From assembly GCA_008638375.1 (NCBI GenBank), contig CM018037.1, positions 35,793,576 through 35,857,575 of the forward strand: a DNA stretch of 64,000 nucleotides. Reading direction: 5' to 3'. The position numbers and the translations under genes were made by a program. Every line of letters starts with the position of its first letter. The stretch's first letter is position 1. This DNA is from Nyssa sinensis. Taxonomy: Eukaryota; Streptophyta; Magnoliopsida; Cornales; Nyssaceae. This document shows, piece after piece, positions 34,908 through 44,786 of the stretch. Under the pieces are notes generated by a model. That model was given only the letters and a program-made list of their open reading frames with translations, was not told the DNA's origin and made no database searches.

Positions 34908-37176
34908 AAAATTTTCTTTTTTTTATATACTTCCTTAAGACTATTCATCTATTAATGCACAGGCCTCCAGAGCCTGGTCCATCTATTAATGCACAAGTCT
35001 TATGACTTGGTCCATCTATTAATGCACGGGCCTCCAGAGCCTGGTCCATCTATTAATGCACAGGCCTCCAGAGCCTGGTCCATCTATTAATGCACAAGTC
35101 TTATGACTTGGTCCATCTATTAATGCACGGGCCTCCAGAGCCTGGTCCATCTATTAATGCACAAGTCTTATGACTTGGTCCATCTATTAATGCACAAGTC
35201 TTATGACTTGGTCCATCTATTAATGCACAGGCCTCCAGAGCCTGGTCCATCTATTAATGCACAAGTCTTATGACTTGGTCCATCTATTAATGCACGGGCC
35301 TCCAGAGCCTGGTCCATCTATTAATGCACAAGTCTTATGACTTGGTCCATCTATTAATGCACAAGTCTTATGACTTGGTCCATCTATTAATGCACAGGCC
35401 TCCAGAGCCTGGTCCATCTATTAATGCACAAGTCTTATGACTTGGTCCATCTATTAATGCACGGGCCTCCAGAGCCTGGTCCATCTATTAATGCACAGGC
35501 CCTCAGAGCCTGGACCATCCCCAACTAGCGGGTTCTGTAATCCAGTCTATCCAAAGGCAGAAATTCCGAGCACCTGTCAACTAAAGTTTACTAGAACGGA
35601 ATACCTCGGATCTGACACTTACATCATTTGACTTATCTGTCAAATAAATCAGCACCATGGTTTCAACCAAAGGTGAAGTACTTCGATTCTGGCATTTTTC
35701 AAAGTTTTTGATTTGTTTTCAGAACAATCGGCAACATATTAGAAGATGCTTAAGTTTCAAAAGAGCACATTCACAGAAAGTATCAGCTCAGAGAAGAAAA
35801 AATTCAACTTTATTAATAACTCAAAAAGATTTACATCAGTACCAAGAAGCTATTACAGAAGCTATTACAGAAGCTATTACAGAAGCTACGCTTGGCAACA
35901 TAATGGCTCCTCTCCTGGGATGATAAAGGGGCACAAGATCCAAAACCTTCAAAACCGCCTTCATCGGCTCCATTTGAAAGGAAGGAACCCTGAACCCCAA
36001 TCTGCATCAAGTAGTGCCCAGGCCATTTCATCATCACTATCACTGGTCCCACGACCAACGGAGGATGAGGGCTCTGAGCCTCAGGAGACTATTCATTCTC
36101 CACCTTTGTAATCGGCATGACTCCTCAGAGGAGTAAAGCAAGGGTCTCTGCCAAGACACATGGGGGGAAGGTAGTCTACCTTCAATCTTCTTCTTCACAC
36201 CGTCTGTTTCACCCCAGCCACTTAGTGCAAGGGTCTCTAACAGAGCGTGAGGAAGGGAAGGCAACTCACCTTCGTCTTCATCACCAACACCCCAGGCCTC
36301 GGTTGAATCAGGGAGGGGCCACCACCAATCGGAGAAATCTCGACCGGATGCCAGAGGAAACAAGAAGACTTGGACCTCCTTCAATCCTTCCTTGGAGACT
36401 GAAAAAAGGGGGAGGTTAACTCTCGGCCACAGGTTCATTATTCCTAACTCAGGCAAGGAATCTTCCATCATCTCCGAACGAATGGGAGAAATTCCGGCAG
36501 CATATGAGGTTTCTCTCACGAACAAATCGGGGACCAAAAGGGTTGAGCACAACCGTATGCCCCGTTTCCATATATATAGACCCTTGGAATCCAAAAAGCC
36601 ACCCAACTGAACCGTCGCAACGGTGAAAAAGAGAGTGGCCTTGAAAACCCAAACGACGGTCAAATGACTAAGTGGTGCATTAAATAAGCCTCTTCAATAT
36701 ACCAAGAGACAGAGTACAGAATTCTCAAGACATAGACCGCAGTCCAGTCAAGACACGCAACAAAAGACCAAGCAGATCGGATATATCCCAATCCCGAGTA
36801 CTCAGCATACCGAGCATCATAATAACGAGCACAAGCTGCTCGGTTAACCTCACCGACTCTTAATTCAGAGCAGTCTATCTCAGAACTCTACAGGGACCCA
36901 CTCCCGCTCTGTCAGGCTCTATCCATCTGGCTATATCTACTTTCTCTTCTTATTTTAATAAGGCAGATCTATATTCACTATTCCATGACAAGTATTGAAG
37001 ATTAAGAAAGCAACTATTTGATCTAGCATGCAAAGGGTTCAGAGCAGCCGCACTTGCAACAAAATTCACAAGAAGGAAAAATACAAGCAGAATCTGAAGA
37101 AAAGACAATCTTATTGATCAGAAGGGAAAATGTATTCACTACAAAAAAAAAAAGGGGGCAAAAGCCTATAAAAGCC
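34908..37176. other. Retrotransposon region between pol and the antisense gene
   Basis: Starts with the 17-unit repeat array (34946-35515). Beyond it, 35516-37176 holds a triple 12-bp repeat (about 35844-35880, AGAAGCTATTAC units) and a ~90-bp imperfect tandem duplication (GCAAGGGTCTCT at 36138 and 36228). ORFs of up to 207 codons exist on both strands, but none resembles a known domain. This matches the long variable 3' region typical of Tat elements. Confidence 0.65.
34946..35515 (+). repeat. Tandem array of 17 hairpin-bearing 33/34-bp units
   Basis: Every unit starts CATCTATTAATGCAC and ends GGTC (GGAC in the last). Type A (34 bp) carries CAGGCCTCCAGAGCCTG or the CGGGC variant, and type B (33 bp) carries CAAGTCTTATGACTTG. 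Each is a hairpin with different stems but the same flanks. The order is A B A' / A B A' B B / A B A' B B / A B A' / A'', giving a 167-bp higher-order repeat that starts at 35047, 35214 and 35381. Satellite-like arrays in the 3' region are known in Tat elements. Confidence 0.95.
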
Positions 37177-39082
37177 TCAGGATTTCCCAGAGGGGCCTGC
37201 ATCCTCTTCCAAATTAAGGGCACGAGCCCCAGCAGTCTTATCCGGATCAGGACGAGATGAGGAGGGTTCAGGAGGAACGATTGATGACACGTCAAAGTCC
37301 GGGAACTGAAGTTGGAATCTAGTTCGGAAATTCTCAAAGCCGAGCAGTATCAGGTCATCACCCATCTGATCAACTTCCTCTTTTAATTCCATCTCAGCCT
37401 CAGCTTTGGCTTGACCAACTGCCTCCTGAACCCTCTGGTCAATGGAACTACGGAGACCAACCAGCTCCGCCTCAAGCCTCTCAACCGTCCGAGCAAATAT
37501 ATCCCTCTCAGACTCTGCCACCTTAAGGCTGGTGGTAGCTCTCTCCAGACTCTCTTCAGCAGATTGAATTTTGGAACGGGCTGTTCCGAGCTCCAGTCTC
37601 ATCTCGTCCACCTCTGTCCTTAGCTTCTCGGCCTCCTCAAGGCCCATGGGGGTCACCATCAGAGCAGCTAAACTATGCATGCTCTGTATAAAGCAAGACA
37701 GATAAAGTAGAGCGGAACAAATGAGCAAACAAAAGGCCAAGGAAAGGCTTCAGAAGTTACCTTCATCTGGAGAGTCATCATCTCAGTCATCAGTTTGGAG
37801 GGATCATCCCCTCTGTACCGATGTGGGCCCTGAGCCCATATTCGATCAAATGCCTTCTTGGCAATTTGATAATCCGGCTCAACAAATGGCTCAGAAGGAG
37901 CGGCAGGAGCTTTCCCCTTCCTAGACCTCTTGCTCGGACCAGGAGGAACAGCCGATACAGGAATGGCAGGCTCGGCTTCCTCAGCCTCGGCAGGGGAGGG
38001 CTCAGGGGAACCAGAGATCAATCTCCTTCTCTTCACTTCTAAAGGAGCATCAGGCTCAGCTGGGGAGGAAGACTCCCCCACCACTTGAGGCTTCGGCACT
38101 TCCCACCTCGAGGCTAGCCTCCTCTTCAACTCTGCGCTACGGGTGGCCATCACTTGGTCCGGAGTGACGATAACAGTATGAGCCCGGTTAGAAGTTGAAA
38201 GCAAAACCCGGTACTGATCCTGCAGAGCCTTAGTAAACTTGGGCCTCTTCCGAGCACTCTTGACTGCACAAAGGAAATGAAAAATACCAAGTTTGTCAGT
38301 TCTGAGGATATAAGCAAAGCTAAAGCAAACCCAAGAGAATAAGTCTCACCCCTATGGCCCGTAACACAAGGAAACGACGAGATCTCTCCGGCCTGAAAGT
38401 CCGTATGCTCCCATCCTCCTCCAACGAAGAAGTACCACTTCTTCCACGTCTTGTTGGAAGTAGGAACGGAAGACAGGGGTCGGAACCCCTTCTCAAAGGA
38501 CATATAATACAGGCCTTCTGCCTGCTTGAACTTCAGATCCATATTGCTACGGATCAAGTCCAGAGACACCTCCACTTTGTTCAGATGCCCCAGCACCATA
38601 AATCCTAGAAGATGCCGCCAGCTATTGAGATTCAGGTCGGCAGGGCAGAGCTTGAACCAGCAAAAGAATTGCCTGACTAAATCCGGCAATGGAAGCCTTA
38701 AGCCCATTTCAAACCAGGCAAGGAAAACGCAAATCTCCCCGGCTTTAACATCTTGGGGACGGTCCATGGGTCCTGGAACTCTGCAAGTCACATTGGGGGG
38801 AAATTCAAATTTCACCCTCCATTCATCCAAGAGGCTTTGAGTGACGGCACTCTCACCCTCTTCTCTATGAGAAGACCTACCAGAGGTCTCCCCGGCCCTG
38901 TCTCGGGGCTCTTCGAAAGCATCGACTATTCTAACCCCTGGACTAGGGGGAGGATCAACAGGCCTTTCCTCAATAATTTCAGAAGCAGGGTTACCTACAT
39001 CTCCTACAACAGACGGACCAGCCGCCTCAGAATGAACTCCTACTCCCTCATTCACAATTCGAGATTCCGAAGGAACAGACAT
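37177..39082 (-). CDS. Antisense spliced gene of the Tat element (gypsy-type transposase-like protein)
   Basis: Three predicted exons on the - strand: 39082-38350 (733 nt), 38263-37761 (503 nt) and 37683-37177 (507 nt). Introns are 86 and 77 bases with GT-AG ends (GTGAGA...TTTGTGCAG and GTAACT...TATACAG). Phases agree at both joins, giving 580 residues. Residues 1-100 are acidic and low in complexity. Residues about 105-245 resemble the 'putative gypsy type transposon' domain (FEFPPNVTCRVPGPMD, then an FVVG-like aromatic region). Residues 246-412 contain basic clusters that could be nuclear localisation signals (ARKRPK, VKRRR, KRSRKGK). The last exon is a long coiled coil. Antisense ORFs at this place are known from Tat elements, but their function is unknown. 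An own promoter is likely. The intact frame across three exons suggests selection. Confidence 0.75.
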
Positions 39083-39252
39083 TATTCTCAAACTCAAGAA
39101 GAAAGAAGCAAGAGAGGGGGAAAAATCAGTCGAACCTGTTTTCACTTAGGGGATCTGTATTCTTCAAGATCGCACGAACCAACAATGGCGGATGAAATCT
39201 TCTAGCACAGTAAAAATGTCGAGGGAAAGGTCATTTCAAAAATCTCATCCCG

Positions 39253-39260
39253 TATTTATA
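39253..39260 (-). promoter_or_regulatory. Probable TATA box of the antisense gene
   Basis: On the - strand the sequence is GTTTATAAATACGGG, a strong TATAAATA, 171 bases upstream of the ATG at 39082. It lies inside the element between the polypurine tract and the antisense exon, so it would drive transcription opposite to the genomic RNA. Confidence 0.6.
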
Positions 39261-39480
39261 AACACGATATCAGAAGGGACCCACCAAAGTCCAAACGCCA
39301 TGACGGTTCAGAACAATGATGATCTCGAGAAAACCAACTGTCCGCCCAGTATGATTGTGACCTCGAAAAGACTTAATCGCCGACTACGCAATAAATGGCG
39401 CCCCAACGATTGTCTTGGAAGGCGAAAAAGCGAGACACATAACTCTCTTAGCCCTAGTTACTTACATCAAACTAGGACTT

Positions 39481-39490
39481 GGGGGGGGAG
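39481..39490 (+). other. Polypurine tract
   Basis: GGGGGGGGAG ends 4 bases before the 3' LTR. This is where the plus-strand DNA primer is expected in reverse transcription of LTR elements. Confidence 0.85.
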
Positions 39491-39494
39491 TAAC

Positions 39495-40121
39495 TGATAT
39501 ACCATAAAAAGACAGGCCAATCAACACTTGACACGTATGACCACAGTCCGATTTATGTTCAGCTAGCATGATTCTCGTTCAGCCTATGACATCCAGATCA
39601 TCACATAAGGTCGGAAGTGACCAAACAAATATATCCAGAACTGATCACAGGGTCCAGACCAGAGCTTCAGATCTCGTCACCGCCTTAGCGGATTCCGAGC
39701 AGAGAATGGGGTAACAGTCTCCAGCACGGAAACTACCATTTATGATTATCTCCGCCTTAGCGGATTCCGGGCAGAGGATAAGGAAGTAGTCTCCAATACG
39801 GAAACTACCATCTGTGATTATCTCCATCCACAACTTAATGCCCACAAGGTAACTGCAATCTCCGACGATCATATCCCTATATTCATGGCGTCGAATCCTA
39901 ATCAACTGAGGAAAGCTTCGGCCTATATATTAAACCCTAGAGGTACGCTATATTTTTCATGCTCATTCTTTGACTTTCAATACAGTCTTTCAATTCCCTT
40001 ACTCACTTAAGCATCGGAGCGGCTACCGCCGGAGCCAATCCGGTGGTCCTCTGATCATCTTTCTGAGTGTTCTACAGGTCACGGAGCCCTTACGTGTTGC
40101 GAGTCAAAAAGTGCAGCATCA
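39495..40121 (+). repeat. 3' LTR
   Basis: 627 bases from TGATATACC to GCAGCATCA, with no difference from the 5' LTR seen by eye. It is followed directly by the target duplication GAACT. It lies about 565 bases upstream of the reticulon gene start, in the same orientation, and its TATATATTAAACC is near 39924. An outward transcript from this LTR would run into the reticulon promoter and leader. Confidence 0.95.
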
Positions 40122-40126
40122 GAACT
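40122..40126 (+). other. Target-site duplication, right
   Basis: GAACT directly after the 3' LTR, identical to the five bases before the 5' LTR. Confidence 0.93.
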
Positions 40127-40685
40127 TATTTGGTATTTTCAAAAAACAATCATTAATGAGTTTCATTTTGTTTCAAATTCTACTACTTTTGGAGGAAATG
40201 AAAAAGTGAACTCAAGTGTGTAAGTGCCCGTTTGAGGTTGCTTCGGATTATATATGCACCATGAGACATCATCACTCAAAGCCCATGACCCAATCAACTA
40301 CTTATATTTGCCCTTTTATGGTTACTTGGATTTGGATATTAGGTGGGCCTCAAGACAAAAGTCCGTTATGAAGAAAAGAAAGGCCCCAAAATAAACTATG
40401 AGACCGAGAAAATGCAACCCAAGAGTGTAAGCCCACTTGGAGCCCAATACCGATCTTCTTACCACTCGGCTAGCAGCCTAGCACTAGTCTTTTTCTATCG
40501 GCACACCTTACTATTCATCGGTTTCCGTTATTTTCCGAACCACTAGGCTTGGCATTCCAACTTCAGGCTCGCTCTCTTGCCCCTGATGTTTCATCACACT
40601 CTTTGTATTCAAAGAGAAGCTCACCCAAGCACCGGAGAGGTTTGATTAGCGGCGCGAGTTATCGGAGATTGTGACGAGCATTCGG
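40127..40685 (+). promoter_or_regulatory. Upstream region of the reticulon gene
   Basis: About 560 bases between the retrotransposon and the reticulon ATG. The last ~150 bases are CT- and GC-richer (GCTCGCTCTCTTGCCCCTG, then GAGAGGTTTGATTAGCGGCG) and look like a 5' UTR. No clear TATA box is visible. Any regulatory sequence further upstream has been displaced by 11.6 kb. Confidence 0.5.
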
Positions 40686-42934
40686 ATGGACGATCACGCC
40701 GGCGAGCGAGAATCAGCCGTTGAATCAGTGATCGACAAGATCACCGAGAAGTTCCACGGCCACGATTCTTCCTCCTCAGATTCCGACAACGAGAAGTCGT
40801 CGTCTTTCGTCAAAGCGAAGATCTATCGCCTCTTCGGGAGAGAGCAGCCCGTGCACAAGGTCTTGGGCGGCGGAAAACGTAGGGAAATGACTCAAAACCT
40901 CTCTCTCTCTCTCTCTGCACTCACGCAAATGTTTTAGACACATTTAGAAATCATTAATTAGGGTTTACAATTCATACTGAGCACAATGCATACACTTTGA
41001 GTTATGCAATTGGGTTTTGCTGTTCATGGACTATTGTGCACCTTTTTTGGGAGATTTATTAATTATTAGGGTTAATGTCTACATTTTGTTTATCGATTTG
41101 TGATATTGGTGCTTTGTTGAATCATTTTTAACCTGAGTTCTTTGATATCTTTTTATGACATTGTGATAAATATTTTTTAGTTTATGTGAATCCCTACCTA
41201 TCATGTGATCTCTAGATCTGTCCTTTTCTTTTTTCTGATTGGGCTTGTGGAAAGATCGTGAAACTGTGTTCAATTTTGGGGATGCTACTTTTGATTTCTC
41301 TCTTATACCTGTTAGGGTTCTGCCCTTTGTTTCTCGAATTCTTTATATAAGTAATGTTTCAACCTCTCTTTGCTGTTGTGATTTCCATTTCTTCACACTG
41401 ATTGTCACGACCCAGGTGGAAGAAAGTTTTAGCTTTATAGGCAGAGTAGCCCTGTTTTTCTTCGTGAATGTATCCAGATATATTATGTGATTCTAATGCA
41501 AAATACATGAATTTTAACAATTAACTCCAACTGGTTGGACCAGTGACTTTTTATGTTGCTATGGTTACCAATTGACGTTTGCATCTCTTGAAGGATTCAC
41601 TTATGGCATTTTTATGTGTTTAATGGTATTGTTCCCTCAGTTTTGTAATCTCATTATTGTTAATCCATTTCTCTGTTACTTATATACCATAATCATTTGT
41701 TATTGAGAAAATGCAGGGAAAGATAAGACAAATCAATACTTTGTATTTATACATTTTGCATTGTCTTAAGACTCAAGAAAACTAAAAGCTATTCACCTAA
41801 GCATCTTAGAACTGTATGGATGAATTGAACTAAGTTTGTCGTAATGTGAAAGCCAAAACAACACAAAATTTCATTGCTTGGTTGATTAGGAACTATGAAC
41901 TTTTTACTCCTTGTTTGGGATCCTTTGGATCATGCTGAAATCGGTGGTGGATGTGTTGCAAAGTGGTGGCATGGATTAGGTATTCTAGGATATTTTGGAA
42001 GTAGGGTTTTTTGTGTTTATTTTACGGGTGCAAGTCAGGCGGGCTAACCCGAGCCTGGCCTGAGCCCAATCCGAAATTTATTGTGCTTGGGCATTATTTC
42101 TTATATTTCAGGATGGGACTAGGTAGCAAAACTTAACCCCGAATGTAAGCCCAAATTAAATTCGGGCTGGACTTGGATAAAGACATGAGAAGCCTGATAC
42201 AACCCCTGCCCAACATGTTAAATTCAGTTAACATGAAGGAAGCAGAATGAGATATATAAATCATAAATTCATCTCAACTTTGTTAGGTTACCGATGTGGG
42301 ACAACATATTTACTGACTTTGCTTGCCTCCTCCCACACCCTTTATCATTGCTCATCCCATCCATGGTCTCTCTTCTTGACTAGGTTCATGTCGACCTCTT
42401 CAACCCAATCATCTTTGCTACTGGTTTTCTCCATTCACAGATATCTTGTTCTTTTTTGAAAATCAATAGAAATATTTATTCATTATAATCAAAGGAACTT
42501 GTTATTTTTCTTTTGTCATCTCAAGTCTCCTGAATTTTTGTTTTTTTACCTTTTAGCCATTGTTATTGATCATATGCTCACATTTCACCCTCATGTTGAT
42601 AGCGGGAGCCAGATCAGTCCTATGCTTTCTTTGCTCATAGTAATAGTTCAGTTAGATTTCTTATTATCAAGTGGCACGCATTGTATAACTTGAATTCTGA
42701 ATCGGTGGGATCCAAGTATAATTTGGAGACTGCAGAGAGACTGCCATATTAAATCAGAATCATCTGAATCATGTTTCCTATTTCATCAATTCTTCTCAAT
42801 TTTTTCATCATAACCAGCGTCAGAGTCATCCTCGTCAATATCATGCCATTGTGTGTTTTCCGTTTCTACTTTCTCTTTTGCGTTTTTTGTTCTTTTGTCA
42901 GAATCAGATTTGTTGGAAGGAGAATTTGTTAGAA

Positions 42935-42993
<59 letters not shown>

Positions 42994-44786
42994 AATGAAC
43001 TTACTTTGTTCATCAATGATTCTGTGAGCAATTTATGACGCCATTGGAGAATAAGAATTTGAAGCCCAATCAATTTTTAGAATTTTGAATAGCCCAAGTG
43101 AAAGCCAGCACTGCGAAGAAGAAGAGGAAGAAAAACCCCAATTTATGACTGAGGAACAAAATCGGAAGCCAGGACCTTCGTAGATACAATACAGAGAAAC
43201 CCTCTTGGGGTAATAGAGAGCAGCATGGGAAGAAGTTGAATTCTTAAAAACTATTGTTTGTTCCACATCAAAAAATAACTCAAGTTTAAGCTTCTCTTCT
43301 CCTATAAAAGTAATGTCCCCTTGCAACTCTCAAAGCAATTGTTACAATTTGCACAAGATTATTGCCGGCTGTAAATGTAAGATGTTTTAAAAATAATATT
43401 TTAAAATTTATGAAGCTTATAACATATAGGGCAGTCTGACTGTACGCGGTACAATAGAATTTTAATAGGGGTTGGGTTTGGGCAAGGATCTTCGGGCTTT
43501 AACTCAGGCTCGGAACGGGCTTAGACAAATTATTTTAGAGTTCGGACTGGGCTAGTTAGGTTTATTTGGAAAGAAACAATGGAAGGGTCTTAAATAGCAA
43601 TTATATTAGAACTTAAGGATGCACATCTTCAGCTTTTTTTTCTTCTTCCAGGATTTTTAGATAAGGTTCAAATTCAAATTCACCTTTTGTATCTCTTTTT
43701 TAGAAAGTTTTCATTTCATCTTTCTCACTCTCTCTCAATATTTAATCATATATATTTTGTATTGCAATATTTTTTTGTCACAGCTGCTGATGTTTTCCTA
43801 TGGAGGGACAAGAAAATTTCTGCTGGTGTGCTTGGTTTTGCCACTGCAATTTGGGTGCTTTTTGAATTGTTTGAGTACCACTTGCTGACTTTAGTATGCC
43901 ATATTTTAATACTTGCTCTGGCTTCTCTTTTCCTGTGGTCGAATGCCTCTACCTTTATCAACAAGTAAGTTGCTTGATATTCTTCATTCCTCCCTACTTG
44001 TTTGATCTGATTTTGTCTGCCTCTTGACTTTGCTGTTTACATAAATTAGGTCTCCACCTCAAATCCCAGAAATTGGATTTTCGGAGGATATTGTCCGGGG
44101 TGTAGCCTTTGCCTTGAGGATTGAAATCAACAGAGCTCTTGCAATCATCCGTGATATTGCATCTGGGAGAGACTTGAAGAAATTTCTCATTGTATGTTGT
44201 CTTCTGTCGTTCTTGCACTCATTGTTTAAAGAACTTGACTTTCGTGTTTGCAACTCAACACGTTAACGTTCCAAATGGGAGATGAGTTCCTACTTTATTT
44301 CTTTTGGATGCAAATTTAGGGATGGAGAGAATGCATCCAAGATTATGCGTCTAAAAACTTTCTGATAATTATTAGGTATTTCATTATACACCAGACATGA
44401 GACTTTGTTTTCTGCTTATCAGGTGATTACCAGCTTGTGGGTTATATCAAGTTTGGGGAATTGCTGGAGCTTCCTGACCTTGTTCTACATATGTAAGAAA
44501 TATATTCAATTTTCATTTCATTTGTGTGTGTGTATATATGAATATAATAACATTTAGTTTTTTTTAATCTTCAAACATTAGCTTAGTTGTTTTTTTTTTT
44601 CATGGGCAAAAAACAGGTTTTGTTTTGCTGCATACGGTGCCTGTGCTCTATGAGAAATATGAGGACCAGGTTGACTCCATCGCTGAGAAAGCCGAGGCTG
44701 AGATCAAGAAGCAGTATGCAGTGTTTGATGCCAAGGTTTTAAGCAAGATTCTCAAAGGGTCATTGAAAGACAAGAAGGTGGCCTAG
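40686..44786 (+). CDS. RTNLB: Reticulon-like protein B (RTNLB)
   Basis: Five exons: 40686-40878, 43784-43964, 44050-44191, 44423-44492 and 44617-44786. The total is 756 nt, or 251 residues, the usual size for plant RTNLBs. All introns are GT-AG and phases agree. The first intron is long (2,905 bases). Residues 1-40 are acidic and serine-rich with an [11 protein letters not shown] stretch. [30 protein letters not shown] opens the reticulon homology domain, which has two long hydrophobic hairpins (residues about 75-125 and 170-205). The tail is amphipathic with a KDKKVA end. Reticulons insert as wedges in tubular ER membranes and shape the ER; some plant RTNLBs also affect receptor traffic. The ATG is preceded in frame only by a GTG, so 40686 is the start. 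The 3' LTR of the Tat element sits 565 bases upstream. Confidence 0.93.
42025..42190. repeat. Probable MITE remnant in reticulon intron 1
   Basis: The stretch contains CGGGCTAACCCGAGCCTGGC and later CCCAAATTAAATTCGGGCTG, a mix of CGGG/CCCG words typical of some plant non-autonomous hAT elements. A related fragment lies at about 43455-43565 (GGGCTTTAACTCAGGCTCGG). Ends are not resolved. Confidence 0.35.
42784..42936 (-). pseudogene. Possible coding remnant in reticulon intron 1, antisense
   Basis: On the - strand, a 50-codon stretch reads as an acidic, charged peptide with normal-looking codon use ([20 protein letters not shown], then [13 protein letters not shown]) and ends at a TGA. Upstream it is bounded by the (GA)n run. 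It may be the last exon of a captured or nested gene, or chance. No family is recognised. Confidence 0.25.
42937..42991. repeat. (GA)n microsatellite in reticulon intron 1
   Basis: About 27 uninterrupted GA units. Confidence 0.95.

Larger units (their letters stand above)
28498..40121 (+). mobile_element. Complete Ty3/gypsy LTR retrotransposon, Tat type
   Basis: An 11,624-base element with two 627-base LTRs, target duplication GAACT on both sides, a primer binding site, gag-protease and pol reading frames, a tandem repeat array, an antisense gene and a polypurine tract. The pol order RT, RNase H, second RNase H, integrase is diagnostic: the extra RNase H next to integrase marks the Tat lineage of plant Ty3/gypsy elements. 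Some Tat members (for example maize Grande) are also known for antisense ORFs between integrase and the 3' LTR and for satellite-like repeats there. By eye the LTRs show no difference, and the only coding interruption is one UAG between gag and pol. So it is a very young and possibly autonomous copy. It is visibly less AT-rich than its surroundings. Confidence 0.95.

Noticed and set aside
34946..35515. CRISPR-like direct repeat array
   Set aside because: The units have no unique spacers, the locus lies in a plant retrotransposon, and no cas genes are present. It is a tandem minisatellite.
36040..36663. 207-codon - strand ORF in the Tat 3' region
   Set aside because: No domain or family pattern, and it does not join in phase to the antisense gene; composition reflects the repeats it covers.
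39396..39413. Second primer binding site (TGGCGCCCCAACG)
   Set aside because: It is not next to an LTR end and lies on the wrong side of the polypurine tract; the similarity to TGGCGCC is probably chance.
40671..40685. Five-codon N-terminal extension of the reticulon
   Set aside because: It would need a GTG start; the ATG at 40686 gives the expected family N-terminus.
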